From assembly GCA_040381035.1 (NCBI GenBank), contig JBEIHY010000066.1, forward strand, positions 1 to 18,428: DNA of 18,428 nucleotides, in the 5' to 3' direction. Source of the DNA: REEB506 sp040381035 (GTDB lineage Bacteria > Pseudomonadota > Alphaproteobacteria > Caulobacterales > Aquidulcibacteraceae). A program made the position numbers and the translations under genes. Positions 1 through 5,630 of this stretch are shown here, one piece after another (the stretch's first letter is position 1; each line of letters starts with the position of its first letter). The notes beneath the pieces are model-generated. The model had not been told where the DNA came from. It made no database searches and saw only the letters and a program-made list of their open reading frames with translations.

Positions 1-81
1 AAACGTGTCGCCTGGACCTTCACGCTCACTGCCGCTGCATGCAACCTGATCCGGTTGCCAAAGCTGCTCGCTGCAGCGTGA
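1..81 (+). CDS. C-terminal end of an IS5/IS1182-type transposase (partial, runs off the left edge)
   Basis: The frame beginning at base 1 is open to a TGA at 79-81 and reads KRVAWTFTLTAACNLIRLPKLL followed by AAA. The pattern FTLTAA-x-NLIRLPKLL matches what I know as the C-terminus of DDE transposases of the IS5/IS1182 type, where the catalytic domain ends in a phrase like 'GWxFTLTAAAYNLVRLPKLL'. Only 26 codons are inside the window, so integrity and exact family cannot be judged. The gene runs convergently towards fliE, whose stop lies 138 bases downstream. Confidence 0.72.
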   Translation, partial: KRVAWTFTLTAAACNLIRLPKLLAAA

Positions 82-218
82 TCAAGCCCAGAATCCGCGC
101 AAAATCGCCCCAAAGCGGCAAACTTCCTCCGAAAATGCCGGAAAATCGCGATCAAATCGATACATGCGCAGGCCTCGGGGAAAATTCCACCTTGCACTTG
201 GACTATTTCCGCGGCCTG
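82..218. other. Non-coding stretch, probable right end of the insertion sequence
   Basis: Between the transposase stop and the fliE stop there is no credible gene. The stretch has AAAAT-rich runs (about 110-190) unlike the neighbouring coding DNA. It ends with TATTTCCGCGGCCTGCTAG at about 203-221, which could be the terminal inverted repeat of the element abutting the fliE stop codon. The other end of the element is outside the window, so the repeat cannot be confirmed. A fliE terminator is not obvious here. Confidence 0.35.
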
Positions 219-524
219 CTAGATCGGCATCCGCAGGATTTCCTGATAGGCCTGGATCACCTGATCGCGCACCGCCATCACGGTTTCCAGCGAGGTCTCA
301 GCCGCTGCAATCGCGGTAACGACATCGACCAGATCGGCGCGCCCGGCCGCGGCCGCCATGCCGGAGCTTTCGGCGGTCGCTGCCGCCTTTTGCACATTCT
401 GCACAGCGTTCTGCACCAGCCCGCCGAAATCGACCTTGTCGCCGCCTTCTGCGCCGCCTGCCGATTGCATCGCCTTGGCGGTCGCGGCGTAAATTTTTGC
501 GCCGGAGAGTGCGTCGATCGCCAT
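219..524 (-). CDS. fliE: Flagellar hook-basal body protein FliE
   Basis: FliE joins the MS ring (FliF) to the rod in the periplasmic basal body and is an early substrate of the flagellar type III exporter. The 101-residue product has the family's usual length and its C-terminal signature: alanine-rich helices, then ETSLETVMAVRDQVIQAYQEILRMPI, close to the typical 'R(D/N)KxxxAYxEIxxM' ending. The start is the ATG at 524, with GGAG about 7 bases upstream. That ribosome binding site overlaps the end of flgC, whose stop is only 12 bases away, so the genes are probably translationally coupled. It is the last gene of the leftward flgB-flgC-fliE operon. The stop codon lies at a probable insertion-sequence boundary, but the C-terminus looks normal. 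Confidence 0.95.
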   Translation of the reverse strand: MAIDALSGAKIYAATAKAMQSAGGAEGGDKVDFGGLVQNAVQNVQKAAATAESSGMAAAAGRADLVDVVTAIAAAETSLETVMAVRDQVIQAYQEILRMPI

Positions 525-536
525 GGTCTACTCCAA

Positions 537-950
537 TTACCGGCGCAGCAAATCCAGCGCCCGCGACGACATCTGCCGCGCAGTGTCGATGATGCTCAGA
601 TTCGCTTCGTATGCGCGCGCCGCTTCGCGCATATCCATCATTTCAACCAGGCTGTCGACATTGGGCAGCTTCACCATGCCGTTCTCATCCGCGGCCGGAT
701 GGGTCGGGTTGAACTGCAGACGGAACGCACTGTCGTCGGGACGTGCGCCAACCACGCGCACGCCGCGCGCTTCGGTTTCTGGCATCTTGGTTGTTTCCAA
801 CAGCGGCGTGCGGCGGCGATAGGGGTCGGCGCCCGGCGTCATGCCGGTGGAATTGGCGTTGGCGATATTCTCCGCCGCGATCCGCATCCGCACGGTCTGG
901 GCGCGCATCCCGCTGGCGGCAACTGCAATGGTAGAGCCGATATCGCTCAT
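537..950 (-). CDS. flgC: Flagellar basal-body rod protein FlgC
   Basis: FlgC is a proximal rod subunit exported by the flagellar secretion system and assembled in the periplasm. The 137-residue product matches FlgC in length and layout. The N-terminal rod motif is ASGMRAQTVRMRIAAENIANAN, followed by TGMTPGADPYRRR. The conserved central block NPTHPAADENGMVKLPNVD corresponds to the common 'DPSHPxADxxGYVxxPNV'. The C-terminal helix is MMDMREAARAYEANLSIIDTARQM. The ATG at 950 is preceded by a good AAGGAG site overlapping the end of flgB. The next gene, fliE, starts 12 bases after its stop, as expected for the flgBC-fliE operon. Confidence 0.96.
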   Translation of the reverse strand: MSDIGSTIAVAASGMRAQTVRMRIAAENIANANSTGMTPGADPYRRRTPLLETTKMPETEARGVRVVGARPDDSAFRLQFNPTHPAADENGMVKLPNVDSLVEMMDMREAARAYEANLSIIDTARQMSSRALDLLRR

Positions 951-965
951 GGGGCGTCTCCTTCT

Positions 966-1388
966 TTAGCGGCCCGGCGCGCGCGCGGCGGTGCGCACAA
1001 GCTGCAGGCCTTTTTGATACATGGCAAGGCTGGTTTCATAGGCCAGCCGCGTTTCGGCGGCCTTAAGCATTTGATCTTCGATCACCACGGCGTTGCCGTC
1101 GATGGTGACTTCGGCGTCATTTATCTTCTCGGTGCGGGCATGGGCTGTGACGCCGCGCACTTGTGGCATATGGCCCTCATTGGTGCGCGCCATGGCGAGG
1201 CGCCCGCCGCTGACGGTCCGCGCCTGTGATTCGAGGGCGCGCTCAAAGGCCTTGGTGTCAAGGTCGCGCGGGCGGTAGCCGGGCGTGGAGGCATTGGCCA
1301 GATTCTCCGCAACCAGCTTCTGGCGCTCGCCCAGAAAGTCGAGGCGCTGGCGCAGAATTGAGAAATAGCCGGTGTTCAGTAGGTCCAC
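966..1388 (-). CDS. flgB: Flagellar basal-body rod protein FlgB (GTG start)
   Basis: FlgB is a proximal rod protein of the flagellar basal body. The 140-residue product carries the rod-protein N-terminal motif LVAENLANASTPGYRPRD near residues 25-42 and the C-terminal ETSLAMYQKGLQLVRTAARA helix expected for FlgB. No in-frame ATG precedes the conserved N-terminus. The GTG at 1388 has GAGG seven bases upstream and gives MDLLNTGYFSILRQRL, a normal FlgB beginning. It is the first gene of flgB-flgC-fliE and is divergent from fliO across a 117-base gap that contains a CtrA box, so its expression is probably CtrA-controlled. Confidence 0.95.
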   Translation of the reverse strand: MDLLNTGYFSILRQRLDFLGERQKLVAENLANASTPGYRPRDLDTKAFERALESQARTVSGGRLAMARTNEGHMPQVRGVTAHARTEKINDAEVTIDGNAVVIEDQMLKAAETRLAYETSLAMYQKGLQLVRTAARAPGR

Positions 1389-1431
1389 GGACGGGCCTCG
1401 TTCATGTGAATGTGACTTCAGACCGGTTTGG

Positions 1432-1446
1432 TTAATGCTGGCTTAA
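1432..1446. promoter_or_regulatory. CtrA binding site between flgB and fliO
   Basis: The sequence TTAATGCTGGCTTAA is an exact TTAA-N7-TTAA, the full CtrA recognition motif of Caulobacter-type alphaproteobacteria. It lies 43 bases upstream of the flgB start and 59 bases upstream of fliO, in the only intergenic region serving both operons. CtrA is known to control early flagellar genes in Caulobacter. That this site acts on one or both operons is inferred from position. Confidence 0.82.
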
Positions 1447-1505
1447 TCTGGCCAAGCGCGCCGACTCACGGTTTCGAGAAGGCGCCATCAGAAGGAAGGC
1501 GCGTC

Positions 1506-1802
1506 ATGGAATGGACCGATTGGCTGCGGGCGCTGTTTGCGCTAGGCGCCACCCTGGCATTGATCGGGCTTGCCGCCGTGATCGCCCGCCGCTTGGGCAT
1601 GATCCAGGCCGGGGCGGCCGGCGCCCAGCGGCGAATGAAGGTGGTGGAGCGCCTGGTGCTCGATCCGCGCCGCCAGCTCGCGCTCGTGCGGGTCGATGAT
1701 GAAGAGCATCTCTTGATCCTGTCGCCGTTTGGCGATCGCCCGGTCAGCTTGCGCCCGGCCAAACCAGAGCCGCCCGCGCCGCCCGTGGGGCCAACGCCAT
1801 GA
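1506..1802 (+). CDS. fliO: Flagellar biosynthesis protein FliO
   Basis: FliO is a small bitopic membrane protein that helps assemble the FliP ring of the flagellar export gate. The 98-residue product has one N-terminal membrane segment (about residues 8-28, RALFALGATLALIGLAAVIA). A basic cytoplasmic part follows with KVVERLVLDPRRQLALVRVDDEEHLLILSP, the usual FliO domain, and then a proline-rich tail. I chose the ATG at 1506 rather than upstream starts because AAGGAAGG sits about 6 bases before it and the membrane helix then begins where expected. The stop overlaps the fliP start as ATGA. FliO is poorly conserved, so the name rests partly on its place before fliP. Confidence 0.88.
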   Translation: MEWTDWLRALFALGATLALIGLAAVIARRLGMIQAGAAGAQRRMKVVERLVLDPRRQLALVRVDDEEHLLILSPFGDRPVSLRPAKPEPPAPPVGPTP

Positions 1803-2611
1803 CCCGCGATCCCGGTTTGAAGCCGCGCCTGACATTCGCCCTGCTGGGCGCCGGATTGCTGGCGCCAGTAATCTTTGCCTTTGCGGTGTTCTTCATCGGC
1901 GGCGTTGCCGAAGCCCAGACCGGCCCGGCGATCAATATCAATCTCGGCACCGGGGCGGGGCTGACTGAACGGGTGTTGCAGCTGGCCGCTTTGATCACGG
2001 TCTTGTCGCTGGCGCCGTCGATTCTGATCATGACGACGTGTTTTGTGCGCATCGTGGTGGTGCTGTCCTTGCTGCGCACGGCCATTGGTTTGCAGCAGGC
2101 GCCGCCGAATGTGGTGCTGGTGTCGCTGGCGATTTTCCTCACCGCCTTCGTGATGCAGCCAACCTGGGAGGCCGCGTATCAAGCCGGAATCAAGCCCGTG
2201 ATGGATGAGGATATGTCGCTGACGGAGGCCTATCCGCGCATCGCGGAGCCGGTGCGCGCCTTCATGCTCAAGCACACCCGCGAAGATGATCTGGCGCTGT
2301 TTATCGGCATGGCGCGGCTGGAAACGCCGCCGGCCAGCGCAGAGGAATTGCCGCTGCGCATCGTCATTCCCTCGTTCATGATTTCGGAGCTGCGGCGCGC
2401 CTTCGAGATCGGCTTCATGTTGTTCATCCCGTTCCTCATCATCGACCTGGTGGTCTCCTCGCTGCTGATGGCGATGGGGATGATGATGGTGCCGCCGGTG
2501 ACGATCAGCTTGCCGTTCAAGCTAATCTTCTTCGTGCTGGTGGACGGCTGGCGGCTGGTGGCGGGTTCGCTGGTGGAGAGCTTTTCCACCGGCCCGCCGA
2601 TACCAACCTAG
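1799..2611 (+). CDS. fliP: Flagellar export gate protein FliP
   Basis: FliP forms the core pentamer of the FliPQR export gate in the inner membrane. The 270-residue product has an N-terminal signal-like hydrophobic segment (about residues 13-40, ending AEAQ), as is usual for FliP. The hallmark SILIMTTCFVRIVVVLSLLRTAIGLQQAPPNVV lies near residues 76-108, then IPSFMISELRRAFEIGFMLFIPFLIIDLVVSSLLMAMGMMMVPP, and the family ending LPFKLIFFVLVDGWRLVAGSLVESF. It overlaps fliO by four bases (ATGA). Its stop shares a CTAG tetranucleotide with the stop of the convergent HxlR gene. Unlike the textbook fliOPQR order, fliQ is about 2 kb downstream with its own promoter. Confidence 0.97.
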   Translation: MTRDPGLKPRLTFALLGAGLLAPVIFAFAVFFIGGVAEAQTGPAININLGTGAGLTERVLQLAALITVLSLAPSILIMTTCFVRIVVVLSLLRTAIGLQQAPPNVVLVSLAIFLTAFVMQPTWEAAYQAGIKPVMDEDMSLTEAYPRIAEPVRAFMLKHTREDDLALFIGMARLETPPASAEELPLRIVIPSFMISELRRAFEIGFMLFIPFLIIDLVVSSLLMAMGMMMVPPVTISLPFKLIFFVLVDGWRLVAGSLVESFSTGPPIPT

Positions 2612-2943
2612 CTTGCTGCGCCGGTCTTACGCGCCCAGGCCTCCGCCCAGGCGTGAAGGGGGGCGAGCTTTTCAAGAAGCTCGGCCCCAAGCGAGGTCAG
2701 GCCATAGCCCGCGCCATCGTGGTCCACGAGACCGGCTTCGCGAAGTTCGCCGATCCGGGTGTTGAGAACGCTCGGATTGGTCTCTGCGGCGTCTTGCAGC
2801 GCGCGGAAATTGAGCCGCCGACGGTCGCGCAGTTCCCAAATAATCCGCAGCGCCATGCGCCGGCCGAGCAGATCGAACGCCGCCATGATCGGCCGGCCAG
2901 AGCGCGAACCGCGCACTGTGCGGCCTGGACGTAGAATTGACAC
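2608..2943 (-). CDS. HxlR-family winged-helix transcriptional regulator
   Basis: This is a predicted DNA-binding regulator of 111 residues, the normal length for HxlR proteins. It begins RPGRTVRGSRSGRPIMAAFDLLGRRMALRIIWEL, matching the HxlR 'LLGGKWxxxILxxL' helix. FRALQDAAETNPSVLNTRIGELREAGLV is the recognition helix region, and YGLTSLGAELLEKLAPLHAWAEAWA is the wing and C-terminal helix. The chosen GTG at 2943 has GGAAA about 9 bases upstream. Longer in-frame starts would overlap the divergent neighbour. There is no cysteine in the whole protein, so it is not a thiol-based redox sensor of the YodB/HypR kind. It is divergent from the carboxymuconolactone-decarboxylase-like gene, which it probably regulates (inferred). 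Confidence 0.88.
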   Translation of the reverse strand: MSILRPGRTVRGSRSGRPIMAAFDLLGRRMALRIIWELRDRRRLNFRALQDAAETNPSVLNTRIGELREAGLVDHDGAGYGLTSLGAELLEKLAPLHAWAEAWARKTGAAS

Positions 2944-2955
2944 GCTATCTTTTCC

Positions 2956-2983
2956 GTAGCAATCGTTACTATGAAAAACATAG
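2956..2983. promoter_or_regulatory. Candidate operator in the HxlR/CMD divergent intergenic region
   Basis: The 55-base gap between the two divergent genes contains two overlapping dyads. GTAGCAATCGTTAC (2956-2969) is symmetric at five of seven positions. CTATG-AAAAA-CATAG (2969-2983) is a perfect 5-base inverted repeat. Because HxlR-type regulators usually bind a dyad next to their own gene, these are the best operator candidates. Neither has been matched to a known consensus. Confidence 0.45.
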
Positions 2984-2998
2984 CTTGGAGACGTCAAG

Positions 2999-3550
2999 AT
3001 GTCAGCACCTCGCATCAAAGCTGCTGAGCCGCCATTTTCTGACGCGATGACCGCGCAGCTGGAAAAGGTGATGCCGCTGGGCGTGCCGCCGCTTGTGCTG
3101 TTCACAACTCTGGCGCGCGATCCGCGGTTGTTTGGCCGTTTCATGGGGGCAGGCCTGCTCGACAAAGGTCAGCTTAGCCTGCGCCAGCGCGAGATCATTA
3201 TCCATCGCGTCACTGGGCGCAGCGGCAGCGAATATGAATGGGGCGTGCATGCGGCGTTCTTCGCCGCGCGGGTCGGGCTGGATGATTCAGCGCTTGCCGC
3301 AACTGTGCGAGGCGCGCCAGACGACCACGTTTGGACAGCGCAAGAACGCCTTCTCATCGAGTTGTGTGACGGCGTGCTCGCCGGCGATAAAGTCGATGAT
3401 GCGCTGTGGGCGCAATTGAGCGCGCACTATAGCGACGTAGCGCTGCTCGAAATGTTGATGCTCATCGGTTTCTATCGAACGGTGAGTACGCTGACGATCG
3501 TTTTGCGTCTGCCGCTTGAGCCTTTCGGGCGGCGCTTTGACAGTGTCTAG
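2999..3550 (+). CDS. Carboxymuconolactone decarboxylase family protein (AhpD-like fold)
   Basis: The 183-residue all-helical protein has the family core LSLRQREIIIHRVTGRSGSEYEWGVHAAFFAARVGLDDSALAAT near residues 59-101. The EYEWxxH block is the usual proton-relay/active-site motif of the family. The CxxC pair of AhpD-type peroxidases is absent; the single cysteine is near residue 121 (LIELCDG). A peroxidase role is therefore unlikely and a decarboxylase or hydrolase-like role is possible; the substrate cannot be inferred. The ATG at 2999 has GGAG eight bases upstream. The gene is divergent from an HxlR regulator, a common pairing that suggests substrate-responsive control. Its TAG stop overlaps the stop of a small ORF on the other strand. 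Confidence 0.88.
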   Translation: MSAPRIKAAEPPFSDAMTAQLEKVMPLGVPPLVLFTTLARDPRLFGRFMGAGLLDKGQLSLRQREIIIHRVTGRSGSEYEWGVHAAFFAARVGLDDSALAATVRGAPDDHVWTAQERLLIELCDGVLAGDKVDDALWAQLSAHYSDVALLEMLMLIGFYRTVSTLTIVLRLPLEPFGRRFDSV

Positions 3551-3651
3551 AAGCGCACATCCAGCGCGCCGCCATAAAGGCTTGGCGGCGGAAACAGGGC
3601 GTCGATCACGGCGCTGAGCCGGCGGATGGGCGCGAGCAAAAAGTCAAACAT
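3547..3651 (-). CDS. Candidate small protein of 34 residues, unknown function
   Basis: On the minus strand an ATG at 3651 is preceded by AAAGAGG with 6 bases of spacing, a better ribosome binding site than several genes here have. It opens a frame of 34 codons ending in TAG at 3547. The product begins MFDFLLAPIRRLSAVIDALF, an amphipathic or membrane-peripheral helix. It then has PPP and a tail ending YGGALDVRF with a terminal Phe, a pattern also seen at the ends of outer-membrane beta-barrels. It lies 65 bases downstream of the methyltransferase on the same strand and could be co-transcribed with it. I do not recognise a family. It could be a real small protein, a gene remnant or chance. Confidence 0.42.
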   Translation of the reverse strand: MFDFLLAPIRRLSAVIDALFPPPSLYGGALDVRF

Positions 3652-3716
3652 CGCGGGCCTCTTTTTGAGGTTCTTGGTTTACGCGCAAAGCCTTGAAATC
3701 TGGCAAAGCGACGGGG

Positions 3717-4454
3717 TTAACGCGCCTTGCACGGTTTGATGCTGGCGGGATCTGGCGCGGGGCCGACAGGCTCAAACACGGCAACATAGCCGATTTCGGG
3801 GCCAAGCTCGGTCCAGCTGACTTCCCGATAGCCGACGGCGGCCAATTCGCAGCGCAGCAGCGCCGGCGGTGTGCCATGGTCGCGGGTGGGGCGGTCGACA
3901 TCATTGATCGCCACCCGGCCGCCGGGCTTCAAGCTCGCGCGCAGCCGCCACATCAGGCCATAAGGCTGATCGATCTCGTGATACATCCGGACCAGCATGG
4001 CGAGGTCAGTGCTGGCGTGCGGCAGGCGAGGGTCGTCATAGCCGCCCATTGAGACTGTGACGTTTTTCAAGCCTTCACGTTCAATGCGCGTGCGCAGCAA
4101 AATTAAATGCGCCGACATCACGTCTTGCGCCAACACGCGGCCCTCCGGCCCGACGCGGCGCGACAGGTAAGAGGTCAGATAGCCGGCCCCCGCGCCAATA
4201 TCGGCCACCTTCATGTTGATGCGCGCGTCAGCGGCGTCCATCAGCTTTATGCCTTCATTGTCTTTATCGCGTTCAGATTCGTCGCGGGTGTGGGGCCCGA
4301 CAATCGAGGCCACGGGGCGATCAGGCTTGGGAAATGTGAGGCCGTCGCGGGCATATCCGGCAGCTGGCGCCGCCGTTTCTTGCGCTGGGGCGGGCGGCGC
4401 TGACGGCGCACACGCCGCGATCGCCAAACTCAAGATCAGATACCGCATCCGCAT
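3717..4454 (-). CDS. Class I SAM-dependent methyltransferase with lipoprotein signal peptide
   Basis: The 245-residue product starts MRMRYLILSLAIAAC. It has basic residues, a hydrophobic stretch and the lipobox IAAC with Cys15, then a Pro/Ala-rich linker to about residue 35, which suggests export and lipid anchoring. The rest is a Rossmann methyltransferase: motif I VADIGAGAGYLTSYL (D85, G87, G89, G91), then GRVLAQDV, then LAMLVRMYHEIDQPYGLMWRLRASLKPGGRVAINDVDRP, the usual motif IV-VI region. I chose the ATG at 4454 because GGGAG lies 8 bases upstream; longer in-frame starts lack a site and would bury the signal peptide. The substrate is unknown. The gene is divergent from fliQ and unrelated to flagella as far as the sequence shows. 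Confidence 0.85.
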   Translation of the reverse strand: MRMRYLILSLAIAACAPSAPPAPAQETAAPAAGYARDGLTFPKPDRPVASIVGPHTRDESERDKDNEGIKLMDAADARINMKVADIGAGAGYLTSYLSRRVGPEGRVLAQDVMSAHLILLRTRIEREGLKNVTVSMGGYDDPRLPHASTDLAMLVRMYHEIDQPYGLMWRLRASLKPGGRVAINDVDRPTRDHGTPPALLRCELAAVGYREVSWTELGPEIGYVAVFEPVGPAPDPASIKPCKAR

Positions 4455-4539
4455 CGCGCCGACTCCCTTTAGCTGTGACCAAGATAGCGGGCGCGCGGCC
4501 ACTGACCATAGCGCGCGCCTGCCGCGAGAGACCATGTGG

Positions 4540-4554
4540 TTAATGACATTTTAA
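4540..4554. promoter_or_regulatory. CtrA binding site upstream of fliQ
   Basis: TTAATGACATTTTAA is a second perfect TTAA-N7-TTAA motif, ending 43 bases before the fliQ start. Its context, GGTTAATG followed by a second TTAA half-site, is shared with the box at 1432-1446. CtrA-dependent transcription of the fliQR operon is well known in Caulobacter, so the fliQ-fliR-flhB(-cckA) run is the likely target. The divergent methyltransferase start is 85 bases away on the other side. Confidence 0.85.
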
Positions 4555-4597
4555 CCAGCGCGGCAGTTTTTGCCGGGTGACGGTTGAGGAGAGTCCC

Positions 4598-4861
4598 ATG
4601 ACAGGCGCGGAAGTGCTCGATTTCGGACGCGAAGCCTTGTGGTTGACGGTGCTGATCTCGGCGCCGGTGATGCTGGTCGGGCTGGTGGTTGGGCTCGGCG
4701 TGTCCCTGTTGCAAACGCTGACCCAAATCCAGGAACAAACTCTGGTGTTTGTGCCGAAAATTCTGGCGATCTTCCTGGCGCTTTTGGTCTTCCTGCCGAT
4801 CATGGGCGCAATGCTGGGGCGCTTTACGCAGGAGATATTCCAGCGCATCGCGGCCTACTGA
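4598..4861 (+). CDS. fliQ: Flagellar export gate protein FliQ
   Basis: FliQ is a two-helix subunit packed around the FliP/FliR export gate. The 87-residue product has the normal length. Its two membrane segments lie at about residues 15-38 (LWLTVLISAPVMLVGLVVGL and onward) and 50-75 (FVPKILAIFLALLVFLPIMG). Between them is the conserved loop SLLQTLTQIQEQTLVFVPK. The ATG at 4598 has GAGGAG six bases upstream; the upstream GTG at 4577 is less likely. It begins a rightward run with fliR and flhB behind the CtrA box at 4540-4554. Confidence 0.97.
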   Translation: MTGAEVLDFGREALWLTVLISAPVMLVGLVVGLGVSLLQTLTQIQEQTLVFVPKILAIFLALLVFLPIMGAMLGRFTQEIFQRIAAY

Positions 4862-4862
4862 T

Positions 4863-5621
4863 TTGGAGCAGGTCACGCTCTTCGGTTTTCCGTTGTGGCA
4901 CGCAGCGATCCTGTTTGCGCGGATCGGGGCGATTTTGACCGTGCTGCCGGGCTTTTCGGAGCCGTCCGTGCCGCCGCGCATCCGGCTGACCTTCGCCCTG
5001 GTGATCGCAACGATTTTGGCGCCGGCCTTGGCTGATGTCTTGCCCGCCGCGCCCAAGGCTCTTGACGCCGCTTTTGGCCTGATCATCAGCGAGGTGCTGA
5101 TCGGGCTGATGATCGGCATCATCGCGCGCATCCTGTTTGCGGCGCTGGCAACGGCGGGCCAAATCATCGGCGCGGAAACCGGCTTATCGTTTGCTCAAAT
5201 CAACGATCCGACCATGACCCAGGCCGGACAGATCATCGGCGTTTTTCTCGGCCTGATGGGCGCGACGCTCATTTTCGCCACTGGCCTGCATCACGAATTC
5301 ATCAAAGGCTTTGTCGCCAGCTATACCGTGTTCAAACCCGGCGTTGCGCTGCCGATCCCCGACGCAACGGAATGGGCCGTAGAAGCGGTAGGCCAATCGA
5401 CGCTGATCGGTGTGCAGATTGCTGCGCCGATGATGATGGTCGGTCTCGTTTTTCGCGCGGGGCTTGGCGTGCTGTCGCGTTTGGCGCCGCAAATCCAAGT
5501 GTTTTTCGTGTCCCAGCCGCTCGCGCTGCTCGGCGGTTATATGATCCTTGCGCTGACATTGTCGGTCGGCATGTTGATCCTGATCGACCGGATGGATCAG
5601 TTTGCCGCCAATCTTCGATAG
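4863..5621 (+). CDS. fliR: Flagellar export gate protein FliR (TTG start proposed)
   Basis: FliR completes the FliP5Q4R1 export gate in the inner membrane. From the proposed TTG at 4863, one base after the fliQ stop, the product is 252 residues, normal for FliR, and begins LEQVTLFGFPLWHAAILFARIGAILTVLPGFSEPSVPPRIRLTFALVIA. Downstream features are typical: ISEVLIGLMIGIIARILFAALATAGQIIGAETGLSFAQINDP, then AAPMMMVGLVFRAGLGVLSRLAPQIQVFFVSQPLALLGGYMIL. No ATG or GTG lies near the conserved N-terminus. The nearest ATG in frame (4749) would translate through fliQ into non-FliR sequence. Translation is probably coupled to fliQ. The TAG stop is part of the flhB ribosome binding site. Confidence 0.93.
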   Translation: MEQVTLFGFPLWHAAILFARIGAILTVLPGFSEPSVPPRIRLTFALVIATILAPALADVLPAAPKALDAAFGLIISEVLIGLMIGIIARILFAALATAGQIIGAETGLSFAQINDPTMTQAGQIIGVFLGLMGATLIFATGLHHEFIKGFVASYTVFKPGVALPIPDATEWAVEAVGQSTLIGVQIAAPMMMVGLVFRAGLGVLSRLAPQIQVFFVSQPLALLGGYMILALTLSVGMLILIDRMDQFAANLR

Positions 5622-5630
5622 GAGCCAGAC

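Noticed and set aside
684..700. NPTH sequence in FlgC similar to the FlhB autocleavage motif
   Set aside because: It is part of the ordinary FlgC block NPTHPAADENG (the usual DPSHP region); there is no FlhB-like context.
39..1229. 396-codon plus-strand open frame across the flagellar rod genes
   Set aside because: It lies antisense to flgB, flgC and fliE, which are clear homologues, and its composition is that of a shadow frame.
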